Of a stretch of DNA of 64,000 nucleotides, positions 1 through 11,544 are shown piece by piece. The stretch spans positions 16,641,741 to 16,705,740 of the forward strand of contig OX336348.1 in assembly GCA_946902875.1 (NCBI GenBank), written 5' to 3'. The position numbers and the translations under genes are program-made. Source of the stretch: Nematopogon swammerdamellus (lineage: Eukaryota > Arthropoda > Insecta > Lepidoptera > Adelidae). Numbering within the stretch: the stretch's first letter is position 1; each line of letters begins with the position of its first letter. The notes under the pieces are model-generated. The model was given only the letters and a program-made list of their open reading frames with translations. It was not told the DNA's origin and did not search any database.

Positions 1-299
1 CTCTTCGTTCTCTCTCTGGCATGCTATGATATGTATGATATGTGTTGATAAGTCACAATAATTCTGTCAACCATAATATGCCTCCAGTGAGTGTGCTATT
101 GATAATTATCAACAAGAGTCTTCATAGTAACTGCACTGCACTGCAGTTGGTTTGCATAGATTTTTTAATTACCATTTTCTATAAAATTGTGATACAAGCA
201 TGTTTATTTCATTTACTGACTGACAGGACAGTCTTATATTATATTTTGTTTGAAATATTGGACTTCGGCTTGCTCTACGATCTGACCCTAGGCCCGCCA

Positions 300-932
300 C
301 TGGATTTACCAGCTTATATCTCACACATGACCGAACTAATCTTGTTTGCAGATGACACATCAATACTTTTCAAAGTAGAAAAGAATGAACACTGTCCACT
401 TAAAATTAATGAGGTGCTGTCGAAAGCACATAAGTGGTTCCAACTACTACTCAACATAGATAAAACACAGTACATGCGATTTTCCCTGAAACACAGCACC
501 AAGCCGTACGACATTCAGGTCGGAAACCATAAGTTAACGAGAGTCTCAAAAATCTATTTTTTGGGAATTACTCTAGACGAGAAATTAAAATGGGAAAAAC
601 ACACAGACAGCATAGCTAAAAAACTTAATGCCTCAATATATGCTATTCGAAAAATTCGGGAACTATGTGGGAGTAAAACCGCGAAAATGGTATATTTTGC
701 TTACTTCCACAGTATTATGTCGTACGGGTTGATGTTCTGGGGGTACTGTGCTACGTGGAAAAGAATATTTCGGCATCAAAAACGCGCTATTCGTGCTGTC
801 ATGGGTATGGGTCCAAGAGAATCTTGTAGACTTGTGTTTAAAAAACTTGGAATCGGGACACTGCCCGGTGAATATATTAGACAAAATATTTTTAGTTTAT
901 CGTTTACATTATTTAACGCTGATCGGCCTTAG
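300..932 (+). pseudogene. LINE reverse transcriptase, C-terminal fragment
   Basis: The frame carries the end of a non-LTR retrotransposon RT. It has the catalytic box as LFADDTSILF, then a thumb-like region (LNIDKTQYMRF, FLGITLDEKLKWEKH) and the conserved tail around GLMFWG. The palm domain upstream of FADD and the endonuclease are absent; sequence before about position 300 does not look like RT. The reading ends in a stop at 932, exactly where a foldback-array end begins, so the element looks truncated on both sides. By motif style it is a CR1/jockey-group LINE; the clade is inference. It cannot encode an active enzyme. Confidence 0.75.
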
Positions 933-995
933 TTACTTACTTTCTTTCTTTGAAAGACGAATTTCACGCGAGCGAAGCCGCGGGCAAAAGCTAGT
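908..995 (+). mobile_element. Terminal fragment of the foldback/array element
   Basis: A short piece of the ~69-bp array unit runs into the common end of this repeat family. That end has the mini-hairpin core GCGAAGC followed by GGGCAAAAGCTAG and a T. The CTAG lies at 991-994. Only one end is present, so this is a truncated copy abutting the LINE fragment. Confidence 0.6.
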
Positions 996-1297
996 AATAT
1001 ATAAGTCAATGGCGCGCCGGTTTTTTATGGAAATAATGATTTATGGTAAAAAAGTAATGTTTTTCTGATCGGAATTAATTCTTTCTTTTTTTAGTGTGTA
1101 GATAATTTAAAATTAGCAATTTTTCAAAATAAAAAGCAACCTTGAATGTTCATCCGTTGAGAAGTAGTTATTAAAAAAGTGATTTAAAAAAAATGCACGG
1201 AAAATATCTGGAGGATTTTTTTTAATTTAACTTATATAAGGATACACTAGCGATTGAGAAAAAAAAACTCTATTACGAATTAATGCAAGCTTAAACC
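996..1297. other. AT-rich intergenic stretch, nothing recognised
   Basis: Low-complexity AT-rich sequence with poly-A/T runs. No open frame with family motifs, no RNA gene and no terminal repeats were seen. Confidence 0.5.
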
Positions 1298-1439
1298 CTT
1301 TTTCAACCTATAACCGCTGCGCTACTAGTGGACTGTATATTCTTGGTTTTTTCTTGTAGGGCTGGGTTCTGCTCCTTAGTAAAACTTCTTTTTCTTGCTC
1401 CGCTTCCTCCCTGGAGAACCTCTCTGGCCGCGCTCCGTC

Positions 1440-1486
1440 GATAAAATGAGTACGGGCCGCGCTTTTTGGCCCGCTTATATAGGCTC
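1440..1486 (-). promoter_or_regulatory. Candidate TATA/initiator core promoter
   Basis: On the minus strand a TATATAAG box (1474-1481) lies in GC-rich sequence about 28 bp upstream of TACTCATT, an arthropod-type initiator. The transcribed side has no recognisable protein start. It could be an LTR or small-RNA promoter rather than a gene promoter. The call rests only on box spacing. Confidence 0.3.
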
Positions 1487-1597
1487 GGACCCTCCCCCAA
1501 CTTTTTACACTTTAAACACTTTTTTATTGCGAATGCGGGGGTGGAGCATGTCGCACGCCCCCGCACCGCCTTTACCACTTATTTACGTTTTAAGCGG

Positions 1598-1975
1598 ATG
1601 ATGTGACTAAAATATGTTTATTCCCTAACCCGGCACTTTTTTGGTATGTTCATGATCTCATTCACACGTAGCATATGTATAAATAATTTAAAGACGTTTC
1701 ATTCATACACGCGACACACGTTCTTGTTGAGGCTTAATTCGTCGTTAGTAGCCTTCGTTGTTGACTCTTATTTACACGGATAATGAGACTAAATAAAAAA
1801 AGATTATTTTCCCTAACCCGGTACTATTGTCTTGTTAATGTGGTCATCATTCACACGTAGCGGCGTATGCATAAATAAATTTACTTAACGAAGTTCTCAC
1901 TCATACATGCAGCATCATTCAGGTCGTACGTTTTTTCTCTATCGTGACTCGTCTTTGGTAGCCTTCGTCGTTGAC
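1598..1975. repeat. Two imperfect tandem copies of a ~185-bp unit
   Basis: Each copy contains, in order, a TTCCCTAACCCGG block, a TTCACACGTAGC block, a TATGTATAAATAA or TATGCATAAATAA TATA-like box and a GTAGCCTTCGT block. The spacing is about 185 bp. Divergence is moderate. No protein frame crosses them. Confidence 0.65.
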
Positions 1976-2768
1976 AATTGAATTATACGATTAATTCGAA
2001 AACTTGCAAATTAGAAATTGTATCTTTATTTAGGGTTCCGTATCCGGTACGGGACCCTATTACTAAGCCTACGCCTACGATCGAAAGGAAGCACTGACAT
2101 GGCACCTATTTCACCTGACATCACGGATGTTGTAGGTGATGTAGCCAACCGTGTCAGTTTCCATAAAAAAAAGTTATTTTTAGAACTACCTACTTCTTTT
2201 AAGTTCTTACTTCTCTAGCTTTCTCTCCATATTTTCCATAGTTTTATTCGTATTCGTTTATTATTTATTATCTGCTTGATATAGATGTTCGAAATGGCTA
2301 CGTACATACCTACATCTGTTTTTATTACCTACTAATTGAGAAGTTACGTGTACCTACCTAAATACCCAAATTTTATTTCTAATTAAATTACCTCAATAAC
2401 TTACTATTGTTTTATTTATTCAAGATAACTATCTTACTATACAAATTCTTACTGTTTCAATCTTTCCTTGCTTTCAGTCATCTAAGCAAAGAGCAAATGT
2501 TTGTAAGTTTGCAAGTTTAGATGTAGGAGGTAGGTAATCTCGAAACTACTCATCCGATTTAAAAAATTCTTTCATCGGTATTTAGAATGGACACGATCGG
2601 ATCTTCATTCTACAGGTGTCCAGTGCGAAAGTTCATATTTTAAATTGTTATAAAAGAAAAACTTAATGGATTAATAAGTATTTATTTATTTACATCAAAA
2701 TATTCATGATTTCAGCGGGTTTCATTTTTTTGATATGATTCCGTCCAAATGTTTTCCGTCCATTCGTA
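1976..2768. other. Repeat-derived intergenic DNA with a SINE 3' fragment
   Basis: 2078-2175 (+) is the 3' part of the composite SINE found elsewhere in the window (GAAGCACTGACATGGCACC through the block ending CCAACCGTGTCAG, then an A-run). It is preceded by an AGGGTTCCGTA motif. The rest is AT-rich with no recognised gene, up to the outer edge of the large inverted repeat at 2769. Confidence 0.5.
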
Positions 2769-3207
2769 CGCGCGCATTCTTCTAATCGTGCGCGCAAACT
2801 CAAGAACACTGATGCAGAGTTGCGGAGTTCCGGGATACGGAAACCTAAAAATGGTGAATCCTACGCTGCAGCGCTTCGGAAATTTCGATTCACCATGCGC
2901 GTCACACGCGGGCGACGAATGAAGGTTGGCTACATTTGAAGCGCCACCGTATTCTCGGGGGGCCGATGCCCCCCGTCCCGCACGCAACCGCTGATCAGCC
3001 TTTCGAGTTGGCGCAGCGGGAAGCGCATTTAGCGAATAGCGAGCTAGGCTCGGTGTGTTGCGTGTGTGTGTGTGCACGCTGCTGCGGCAGCATATGGTGG
3101 CTGCTTTGTAAACAAAAGCTGCATATTGTATTCCGTTTTGTAGGTATGGACCTGTTATGGACGAATCCTGCGCCTGAATGAATCCTTAAGTGATTATTTA
3201 TTAGTAA

Positions 3208-4034
3208 CTAGCTTTTGCCCGCGGCTTCGCTCGCGTGAAATTCGTATTTCAAAGAAAGCAAGTAAGTAAGTAAGGCCGATCTGCGTTAAGTAGGGTAAAC
3301 GATAAACCTTCTCAACTAAAGTAAGTAACTAACGGCGAGGCTTCGCAGGCTGAGCTGCATTCTGGAAGACAATAAACCTTCTCGAAGAAAGTAAGTAACA
3401 GAGGGCGAGGCCGAAGGCCGAGCTGCGTTCAGGAAGAACATAAACCTTCTCGAAGAAAGTAAGTAACTAAGAGCGAGGCCGAAGACCGAGCTGCGTTCAG
3501 GAAGACCATAAACCTTCTCGACGAATTTAAGTAATTGAGGGCGAGGCCGAAGGCCGAGCTTCGTTCAGGAAGACTATAAACCGTCTTGAAGAAAGTAAGT
3601 AACTATCGCCCATAGTAACTTACTATCATCAAGAAGGTTTAGTGTCTTCCAGAATACAGCTTGGCCTTCGGCCACGCCCTTAGTTACTTACTTTCTTCGA
3701 GAAGGATTATAGTCTTCCTGAACGCAGCTCGACCTTAGGCCTCGCCCTCAGTTACTTACTTTCTTCGAGAACTTGTTCGAGAAGGTTGAAGGTCTTCCTG
3801 AACGCAGCTCGGCCTTCGGCCTCGCCCTTTGTTGCTCATTTTCTTCGAATAGGTTTAACCTCTTCCTGAACGCAGCTCCGCCTTCGTCCTCGCCTTTAGT
3901 ATGTTACTTACTTTCTTTGAGAAAGTTTATTGTTTTTATCTGAATCCAGTTCGCCCTCCGGTCCCGGCCTAAGTTACTTAGTTTCTTCTTTTGAAATACT
4001 AATTTTACTCGAGCGAATCCGCGGGAAAAAGCTA
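3208..4034. mobile_element. Foldback element of converging ~69-bp arrays (left-arm copy)
   Basis: The left end is CTAG (3208-3211) plus a GC-rich mini-hairpin. Units containing GGCGAGGCCGAAGGCCGAGC run rightwards to about 3600, switch orientation at AACTATCGCCCATAG, and run inverted to a degenerate GCGGGAAAAAGCTAT end. No coding capacity. The same internal switch point occurs in the mirrored copy (15592-16418) and in the 47.5-49.2 kb copy. Confidence 0.75.
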
Positions 4035-5185
4035 TCAAAGATATCGATATTAAAATAAGAAAATTCAATTAAAATAAATCAAATACTTTAGATACCTACC
4101 TAACTAAGTAAAATACTCCACATATTAGCATAACCGGAACTGAATTTTATTTAGCCTATCCTGTGTCTCGTATAGCTAAATGTGCGTGTAGTAATTTTAA
4201 TCGAATTTAGATGATCGGCTTAAATTTTATGGAGGAAATTCATACAAACATATTCGCCTCGCCCCGCTGCCCCCCGCTGAGAGAAGCGCAGCGCTTCTCT
4301 CAAGACATTCTCATCGTCGTAACTTTTTAAACTATTTGTCCAAATTACTTAGTGTAACAGCCAAAGTTTATCTACTTTAAATACCAGAAGCGATAAAAGT
4401 ATGTATTTTGATAAGAATGATTTCAAAACTATAAAATGTGCATTGTAAATACAGTATCCAACTTAAATGTATTTTTGGTTCACTATTTTGGCTATAGTGG
4501 CTTCCACATATGGTATGTCGCGGACTTTTTTTAGAACTATTTTAGAGAAACCACCTCACTATACACTATCTTCGTGTAACTCCAAAGGTTTAAGCAGCGC
4601 ACGCCGAGATAGCTCTCAGAACGCAGCATTTTTTCCGACTTACTTGACATTTATCGATATTTGGGCAAATTTACACAATGTCTTTATAAATTATAGCCTT
4701 TTTGATGTATAAACTATAGTACTGTAAAGGCTCATCAAAATCTGTTCAGTAGTTTTTGCGTGAAAGAGCAATATAGTGCAGCTGCTCGGTTCGCTGTTGA
4801 GTTTATAGGCCGCACCTCCCCCGCGCCGCCGCGCCGCCAACTGCCGCTCGCTCGGTAAATACCTATGTATAGTACTAAGGCGCGCAGATTGAACATATCG
4901 GTTTGTATGGGAGCCACATCTTAGCGTAACCGGAACTGAATTTTATGTAGCCTATCCTGTGTCCCATATAGTTAAATGTGCTTGTACAAAGTTTCATCGA
5001 ATTCGGATGATCGGTTTAAGAGTTATGGCGAAGCATACATACATACAGAAAAGATTTCTAAAAATCGTCAATTTAGATTTAGTATCATACATAGAGGCTA
5101 CAAACTCAATATTTCCTAAAACAAAGTAACTTACTCCATGACCACCCCTTACAGATTTATTATTAGTATTGATTGATTGATAATT
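4035..5185. repeat. Dispersed non-autonomous repeats (types X and Y)
   Basis: Two related blocks each carry GCGTAACCGGAACTGAATTT or GCATAACCGGAACTGAATTT and TTTAGCCTATCCTGTGTC-like sequence (4130 and 4925). The stretch ends with TTACAGATTTATTATTAGTA at about 5150-5170. The same sequences recur at 44140-44640, 46964-47524, 49210-49715 and 59697-60060. A perfect 24-bp palindrome (TGAGAGAAGCGC and its complement) lies near 4280. Short open frames here are mirrored exactly in the other arm and look non-coding. Confidence 0.6.
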
Positions 5186-5955
5186 TAAAATCCTAAAATA
5201 TAATTTTGAAATCACCCCTATCTTAATTTAAGGGTCGATTTAGCAAAAACGCTGAAACACGTAATTCTTTATTTCATACCAAAAGCCCAAATATGAATTG
5301 TCATATCCCTAACTTAAGAAATGCTGAGTTCCCCATACAAACTTTCATCCCCTATTTCACCCCCTTAAGGGCTGTTTTTGAGACAAAAAGTAGCCTATGT
5401 CCGTCCTCAGGATGCAATTAATCTCCGTGCAATATTTTATCGAAATCTGTTCAGCGGTTTAGGCGTGAAAAGGTAACAGACAGAGTTACTTTCGAATTTA
5501 TAATATTAGTATGGATATGGATATGGAAGTATGGAAGTATGGATATGGATGGAAGTATGGATTCTCAGCAGTTGTAATTCAAATTTTCATGATTCTAACT
5601 TCAAATAAAAAAGACTTTCATACAAAGTCGTCGTCCCCATTTCCCCCCCTTAAGTTGAAATTTCCAAAAATCGTTAACGGATACTTACGTTATGAAATAA
5701 ACCTATTTTCCAATTTTCAGCTTTCTAAACTTAGTAGTTTTGGCTGTGCGTAGATAGATCAGTCAGTCAGAACAAACAATTTTATAATTATAGACTCTAT
5801 ATTCTATTCGTCTCTTCTACCAAAAGCATCTATCTACACCAACGCAACGCAACAGAACTGCTAACGCCATCTCTTACGATCATTCGACACTAAATTCCGT
5901 TATACTATACTTTCTTTGATATTGCTCAACCCTGGCTATTTAACTTTATGGTATA
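5186..5955. repeat. Dispersed repeat (type Z) and following spacer block
   Basis: 5186-5515 runs from an AAACGCTGAAACACGTAAT block through TTTCATCCCCTATTTCACCC and ATCTGTTCAGCGGTTTAGGC to a tail ending TTTATAATATTAGTATGGA. Further copies are at 8690-8960, 8945-9310, 9570-9884 and 49900-50477. The block 5580-5950 (CCAACGCAACGCAACAGAAC) recurs in direct orientation at 8060-8410. No genes. Confidence 0.6.
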
Positions 5956-8042
5956 CTAGCTGAGCCCGCGGCTCCGCTCGCGTGAAATTCGTATTTCAAA
6001 GAAGACAGTAAGTAACTATGGGCGAGGCCGAAGGCCGAGCTGCGTTCAGGAAGTCGATAAACTATATCTAAGAAAGTAAGTACGAGTAAGGGCGAGGCCG
6101 AAGGCAAGCTGCGTTAAGGTAAACGATAAACCTTGTCAAATAAAGTAAGTAACTAACGGCGAGGCCGAAGGCCGAGCTGCGTTCAGGAAGACCATGAACC
6201 TTCTCGAAGACAGTAAGTAACTGAGGGCGAGGCCGAAGGCCGAGCTGCGTTCAGGAAGACTATAAACCTTATCGAAGAAAGTAAGTAACTAAGGGCGAGG
6301 CCGAAGGCCGAGCTGCGTTCAGAAAGACCATGAACCTTCACGAAGACAGTAAGCAACTGAGGGCGAGGCAGAAGGCCGACCTGCGTTCGGGAAGGTGATA
6401 AACCTTATCTAAGAAAGTATGTAACTAAGGGCGAGGCCGAAGGCCGAGCTGCGTTCAGAAAACCATAAACCTTCTCGAAGAAAGTAAGTAACTGAAAGCG
6501 AGGCCGAAGGCCGAGCTACGTTCAGGAATACCATAAACCTTCTCAAAGAAAGTAAGTAACTAAGGGCAAGGCCGAAGGCCGAGCTGCGTTCAGGAAGACT
6601 ATAAACTTTCTCAAAGAAAGTAAGTAATTAAGGGCGAGGCCGAAGGCCGAGCTGCGTTCAGGAAGACTATAAACCTTATCGAAGAAAGTATGTAACTAAG
6701 GGCGAGGCCGAAGGCCGAGCTGCATTCAGAAAGACTATAAACCTTCTCGAAGAAAGTAAGTAACTGAAAGCAAGGCCGAAGGCCGAGCTACGTTCAGGAA
6801 GACCATAAACCTTCTCAAAGAAAGTAAGTAACAAAGGGCGAAGCCGAAGGCCGAGCTGCGTTCAGGAAGACGATAAACCTTATCTAAGAAAGTAAGTAAT
6901 TAAGGGCGAGGCCGAAGGCCGAGCTACGTTCAGGAAGACCATAAACCTTCTCGAAGAAAGTAAGTAACTGAGGGCGAGGCCGAAGGCCGAGCTGCGTTCA
7001 GAAAGACTATAAACCTTCTCGAAGAAAGTAAGTAATTAAGGGCGAGGCCGAAGGCCGAGCTGCGTTCAGGAAGGCGATAAACCTTATCTAAGAAAGTATG
7101 TAACTAAGGGCGAGGCCGAAGGCCGAGCTGCGTTCAGAAAAACTATACACCTTCTCCAAGGAAGTAAGTAACTGAAAGCGAGGCCGAAGGCCGAGCTACG
7201 TTCAGGAATACCATAAACCTTCTCAAAGAAAGTAAGTAAGTAAGGGCAAGGCCGAAGGCCGAGCTGCGTTCAGAAAGACTATAAACTTTCTCAAAGAAAG
7301 TAAGTAATTAAGGGCGAGGCCGAAGGCCGAGCTGCGTTCAGGAAGACTATAAACCTTATCGAAGAAAGTTTGTAACTAAGGGCAAGGCCGAAGGCCGAGC
7401 TGCATTGAGAAAGACTATAAACCTTCTCGAAGAAAGTAAGTAACTGAAAGCGAGGCCGAAGGCCGAGCTACGTTCAGGAAGACCATAAACCTTCTCAAAG
7501 AAAGTAAGTAACAAAGGGCGAGGCCAAAGGCCGAGCTGCGTTCAGGAAGACGATAAACCTTATCTAAGAAAGTAAGTAATTAAGGGCGAGGCCGAAGGCC
7601 GAGCTACGTTCAGGAAGACCGTAAACCTTCTCGAGGGAAGTAAGTAACTGAGGGCGAGGCCGAAGGCCGAGCTGCGTTCAGGAAGACTATAAACCTTCTG
7701 GAAGAAAGTAAGTAACTGAGGGCGAGGCCGAAGGCCGAGCAGCGTTCAGGAAGACGATAAACCTTCTCGAAAAAGTAAGTAACTGAGGGCGAGGCAGAAT
7801 ACTGACCTGCGTTCAGAAAGACTATAAACCTTCTCAAAGTAAGTAAGTAACTAACGGCAAGGCCGAAGGCCGAGCTGCGTTCAGGAAGACCATGAACCTT
7901 CTCGAAGACAGTAAGTAACTGAGGGCGAGGCCGAAGGCCGAGCTGCGTTCAGGAAGGCGATAAACCTTATCTAAGAATGTAAGTAATTAAGGGCGAGGCC
8001 GAAGGCCGAGCTACGTTCAGGAAGACCATAAGACCATAATAT
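5956..8042. repeat. ~69-bp tandem array, about 30 units
   Basis: It begins at CTAG (5956-5959) with the GC-rich terminal hairpin, then head-to-tail units of about 69 bp. Each unit has GAGGCCGAAGGCCGAGC (GGCC stem with a GAA triloop), CGTTCAGGAAGAC, TAAACCTTCTCGAAGAAAG and TAAGTAACT. Alternating variants (TTATCTAAG versus TTCTCGAAG) suggest higher-order units. The mirrored array lies at 11545-13670. Open frames across it are by-products of the repeat. Confidence 0.8.
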
Positions 8043-9201
8043 TACATAAAAAAAAAACTAAAACTTTCATACAAAGTCGTCGTCCCCATTTCCCCCCTTA
8101 AAGTTGTAATTTCCAAAAAATCCTTAACGGATTCTTACGTTATGAAATAAACCTATGTTCCAAATTTCAGCTTTCTAGGCTTAGTAGTTTCAGCTGTGCG
8201 TTAATAGAGCAGTCAGTCAGGACAAACAATTTTATAAGTATAGATATCTACTCTTTATTCTACTCGTATCTTCTACCAAAAGCATCCATCTACACTACAT
8301 CAACGCAACGCAACAGAACTGCTAACGCCATATATTACGACCATTCGACACTAAATTCCGTTTTCTTTGATACTGCTCAACCCTAAAGCTATTTAACTTT
8401 ATGGTATATAGCCTACTATAGTGAGCCTGAAGAACTACTCTTTACATTGGTGTAAACCGCATAAAAATCTGTTAAGTGGTTCCGAGTTTACCTCAAACAT
8501 ACATACATACATGCATACAGACGTTTCCTTTTATAAGAAGTAGAGATAGAGAAAAGAAGATAGAGATTAAATTATCCTCCCTTCCCCTCTCCCCGCGGAC
8601 TCCTCCCCCGTACCTCAACCCCACTATTCAAAACCACCCCCAGTATGAATAAAATTATTTAAAATCATTTAAAATCCTAAAACCTAATTTTGAAATCATC
8701 GCCTATTTTAATTTAAGGGTTGATTTAGCAAAAACGCTGAAACACGTAATTCTTTATTTTATACCAAAAGCCTAAATATGAATTTTCATATCCCTAACTT
8801 GAGAAATGATGGGTTCCCCATACATTCTTTCATCCCCTATTTCACCCCGTTAATTGTTGTTTTTTTGAGACAAAAGGTAGCCTATGTTCTTCCTCAGGAT
8901 GCAATTCAGCTCCGTACAAAATGTCATAAAATCCTAAAATCTAATTTTGAATTTAAGGGTTGATTTAGCAAAAACGCTGAAACACGTATTTCTTTATTTC
9001 ATACCAAAAGCCCAAATATAAATTGTCATATCCCTAACTTAACAAATGCTGAGTTCCCCATACAAACTTTCATCCCCTATTTCACCCCCTTAAGGGTTGT
9101 TTTTTGAGACAAAAAGTAGCCTATGTCCGTCCTCGGGATGCAATTCATCCCCGTGCAATATTTTATCGAAATCTGTTCAGCGGTTTAGGCGTGAAAAGGT
9201 A

Positions 9202-9237
<36 letters not shown>

Positions 9238-9883
9238 CAGAGTTACTTTCGAATTTATAATATTATTAGTATATTAGTATATAGTATATTAGTATATTAG
9301 TATTAGTATTAGTATGGATTGCCTATAGTGAGCCTGAAGAACTACTCTTTAAATTGGTGTAAACCGAATCAAAACCTGTTAAGTGGTTCCGAGTTTACCT
9401 CAAACATACATACATACAGACGTTTCCTTTTATAAGAAGTAGAGATAGACAAAAGAAGGTAGAGAATAAATTATCCTCCCTTCCCTTCTCCCCGCGGACC
9501 CCTCCCCCCTACCTCAACCCCCCTCTTCAAAACCACCCCCAGTATGGATAAAATTATTTAAAATAATTTAAAATCTAATTTTGAAATCACCCCTATCTTA
9601 AATTAAGGGTTGATTTAGCAAAAACGCTGAAACACGTAATTCTTTATTTCATACCAAAAGCCCAAATAAGAATTGTCATATCCCTAACTTAAGAAATGCT
9701 GAGTTCCCCATACAAACTTTCATCCCCTATTTCACCACCTTAAGGGTTGTTTTTGAGACAAAAAGTAGCCTATGTCCGTCCTCAGGGTGCAATTAATCTC
9801 CGTGCAATATTTTATCGAAATCTGTTCAGCTGTTTAGGCGTGAAAAGGTAACAGACAGAGTTACTTTCAAATTTATAATATTA
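8043..9883. repeat. Cluster of type Z repeats and a GACA microsatellite
   Basis: Three or more partial copies of repeat Z in direct orientation. They include a (GACA)n run at 9204-9236 and a TATTAGTA-rich run at 9255-9315. About 1.07 kb of this cluster (array edge to 9110) has no counterpart in the right arm. No genes. Confidence 0.6.
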
Positions 9884-10245
9884 CTAGCTGTTGCCCGCGG
9901 CTTCGCTCGCGTGAAATTCGTATTCCAAAGAAGAATGTAAGTAACTAAGGGCGAGGCCGAAGACCGAGCTGCGTTCAGGTAATCGATAAACCTTCTCAAA
10001 GAAAGTAACTAACTAAGGGCGAGGCCGAAGGCCGAGCTGCTTTCAGGTAAACGTTAAACCTTTCTCAAATAAAGGAATTAAGTGAGGGCGAGGCCGAAGG
10101 CCGAGCTGCGTTCAGGAAGACGATAAACCTTCTGGAAGAAAGGAAGGAACTAAGTGCGAGGCCGAAGACCGAGCTGCGTTCAGGTAAACCAAAAACACTC
10201 TTACGCCTTCGGGCCTCGCCCTTAAAGACTTCCTTTCTTCGATAG
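9884..10245. repeat. Short ~69-bp array at the inner end of the left arm
   Basis: CTAG (9884-9887) with a terminal hairpin is followed by about four array units, then one inverted half unit around 10190-10235. Only 9884-10000 is mirrored in the right arm (10639-10755). Arm identity stops inside an array unit. Confidence 0.65.
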
Positions 10246-10638
10246 AATATAATATCGTTTACTCAATCTATTTATTTCATAAAAATTAAAAAGTAATATT
10301 AATAACTAAAGAATTAAAACCTGACTAACAAGCATTAAAATAACTATCAAAACGGGCATTTTCAAATTTTCTTAGAGCACTTGCGGCATTACCCCGCTGG
10401 ATGGCAAGGCTTACCCTTTGAATGAAGTACATAAGCCCTTGATGGCGGGCAGTGGCGGCTGGTGACCTATGGGACTGGGTGTGCGCTAGCTACTTAGTAC
10501 TATACCCATACGTGAATCTAATGGATACCGCGGTCTTGACTTATTTGCAAAAATTATGTACCCACCCAGCGTCCTAATTGCTCGAAGAACCAAAGCGACA
10601 CTTCACTGCGCGCGCGGTGGCCACGAGCGAGCCGCGAG
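10001..10638. other. Non-palindromic spacer with a possible LINE tail remnant
   Basis: This is the unpaired centre of the large inverted repeat. On the minus strand, about 10330-10490 reads as a ~50-codon open stretch containing MYFIQRVSLAIQRGNAASAL and then a stop. That resembles the carboxy terminus of an insect retroelement ORF, but I cannot name the family. The remainder (10490-10638) is unremarkable. Confidence 0.45.
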
Positions 10639-11409
10639 TTTGAGAAGGTTTATCGATTACCTGAACGCAGCTCGGCCTTCGGCCTCGCCCTTAGTTACTT
10701 ACATTCTTCTTTGGAATACGAATTTCACGCGAGCGAAGCCGCGGGCAACAGCTAGTAATATTATAAATTTGAAAGTAACTCTGTCTGTTACCTTTTCACG
10801 CCTAAACCGCTGAACAGATTTCGATAAAATATTGCACGGAGATTAATTGCACCCTGAGGACGGACATAGGCTACTTTTTGTCTCAAAAACAACCCTTAAG
10901 GTGGTGAAATAGGGGATGAAAGTTTGTATGGGGAACTCAGCATTTCTTAAGTTAGGGATATGACAATTCTTATTTGGGCTTTTGGTATGAAATAAAGAAT
11001 TACGTGTTTCAGCGTTTTTGCTAAATCAACCCTTAATTTAAGATAGGGGTGATTTCAAAATTAGATTTTAAATTATTTTAAATAATTTTATCCATACTGG
11101 GGGTGGTTTTGAAGAGGGAAGTTGAGGTAGGGGGGAGGGGTCCGCGGGGAGAAGGGAAGGGAGGATAATTTATTCTCTACCTTCTTTTGTCTATCTCTAC
11201 TTCTTATAAAAGGAAACGTCTGTATGTATGTATGTTTGAGGTAAACTCGGAACCACTTAACAGGTTTTGATTCGGTTTACACCAATTTAAAGAGTAGTTC
11301 TTCAGGCTCACTATAGGCAATCCATACTAATACTAATACTAATATACTAATATACTAATATACTATATACTAATATACTAATAATATTATAAATTCGAAA
11401 GTAACTCTG

Positions 11410-11445
<36 letters not shown>

Positions 11446-11544
11446 TACCTTTTCACGCCTAAACCGCTGAACAGATTTCGATAAAATATTGCACGGGGAT
11501 GAATTGCATCCCGAGGACGGACATAGGCTACTTTTTAGTAGCCG

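Larger units (their letters stand above)
2769..10000 (+). repeat. Left arm of a ~23-kb imperfect palindrome
   Basis: This arm is matched in reverse complement by 10639-16429 plus 25311-25740. For 3197-5753 against 13873-16429 every landmark I compared sums to 19626, so there is no net indel over 2.55 kb. Near the centre (9884 to 10000) the sum is 20639. The difference comes from array copy-number changes and a ~1-kb block (about 8030-9110) missing from the right arm. Substitutions are rare but present; for example, one differs near 4585 and two near 9510. The outer edge at 2769 is where this arm stops matching 25740. Confidence 0.9.

Noticed and set aside
1303..1578. Minus-strand 91-codon frame downstream of a TATA box
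   Set aside because: The frame begins upstream of the TATA box itself, so it cannot be the product of that promoter; no motif support.
4467..5753. Four 60-81-codon frames perfectly mirrored at 13873-15159
   Set aside because: Their conservation is due to the palindrome, not selection. The sequence is type X, Y and Z repeat with no protein similarity I recognise.
5956..8042. Regular repeat spacing suggesting a CRISPR array
   Set aside because: Units are directly adjacent with no unique spacers. The unit is ~69 bp and dispersed, there are no cas genes, and the DNA is eukaryotic.
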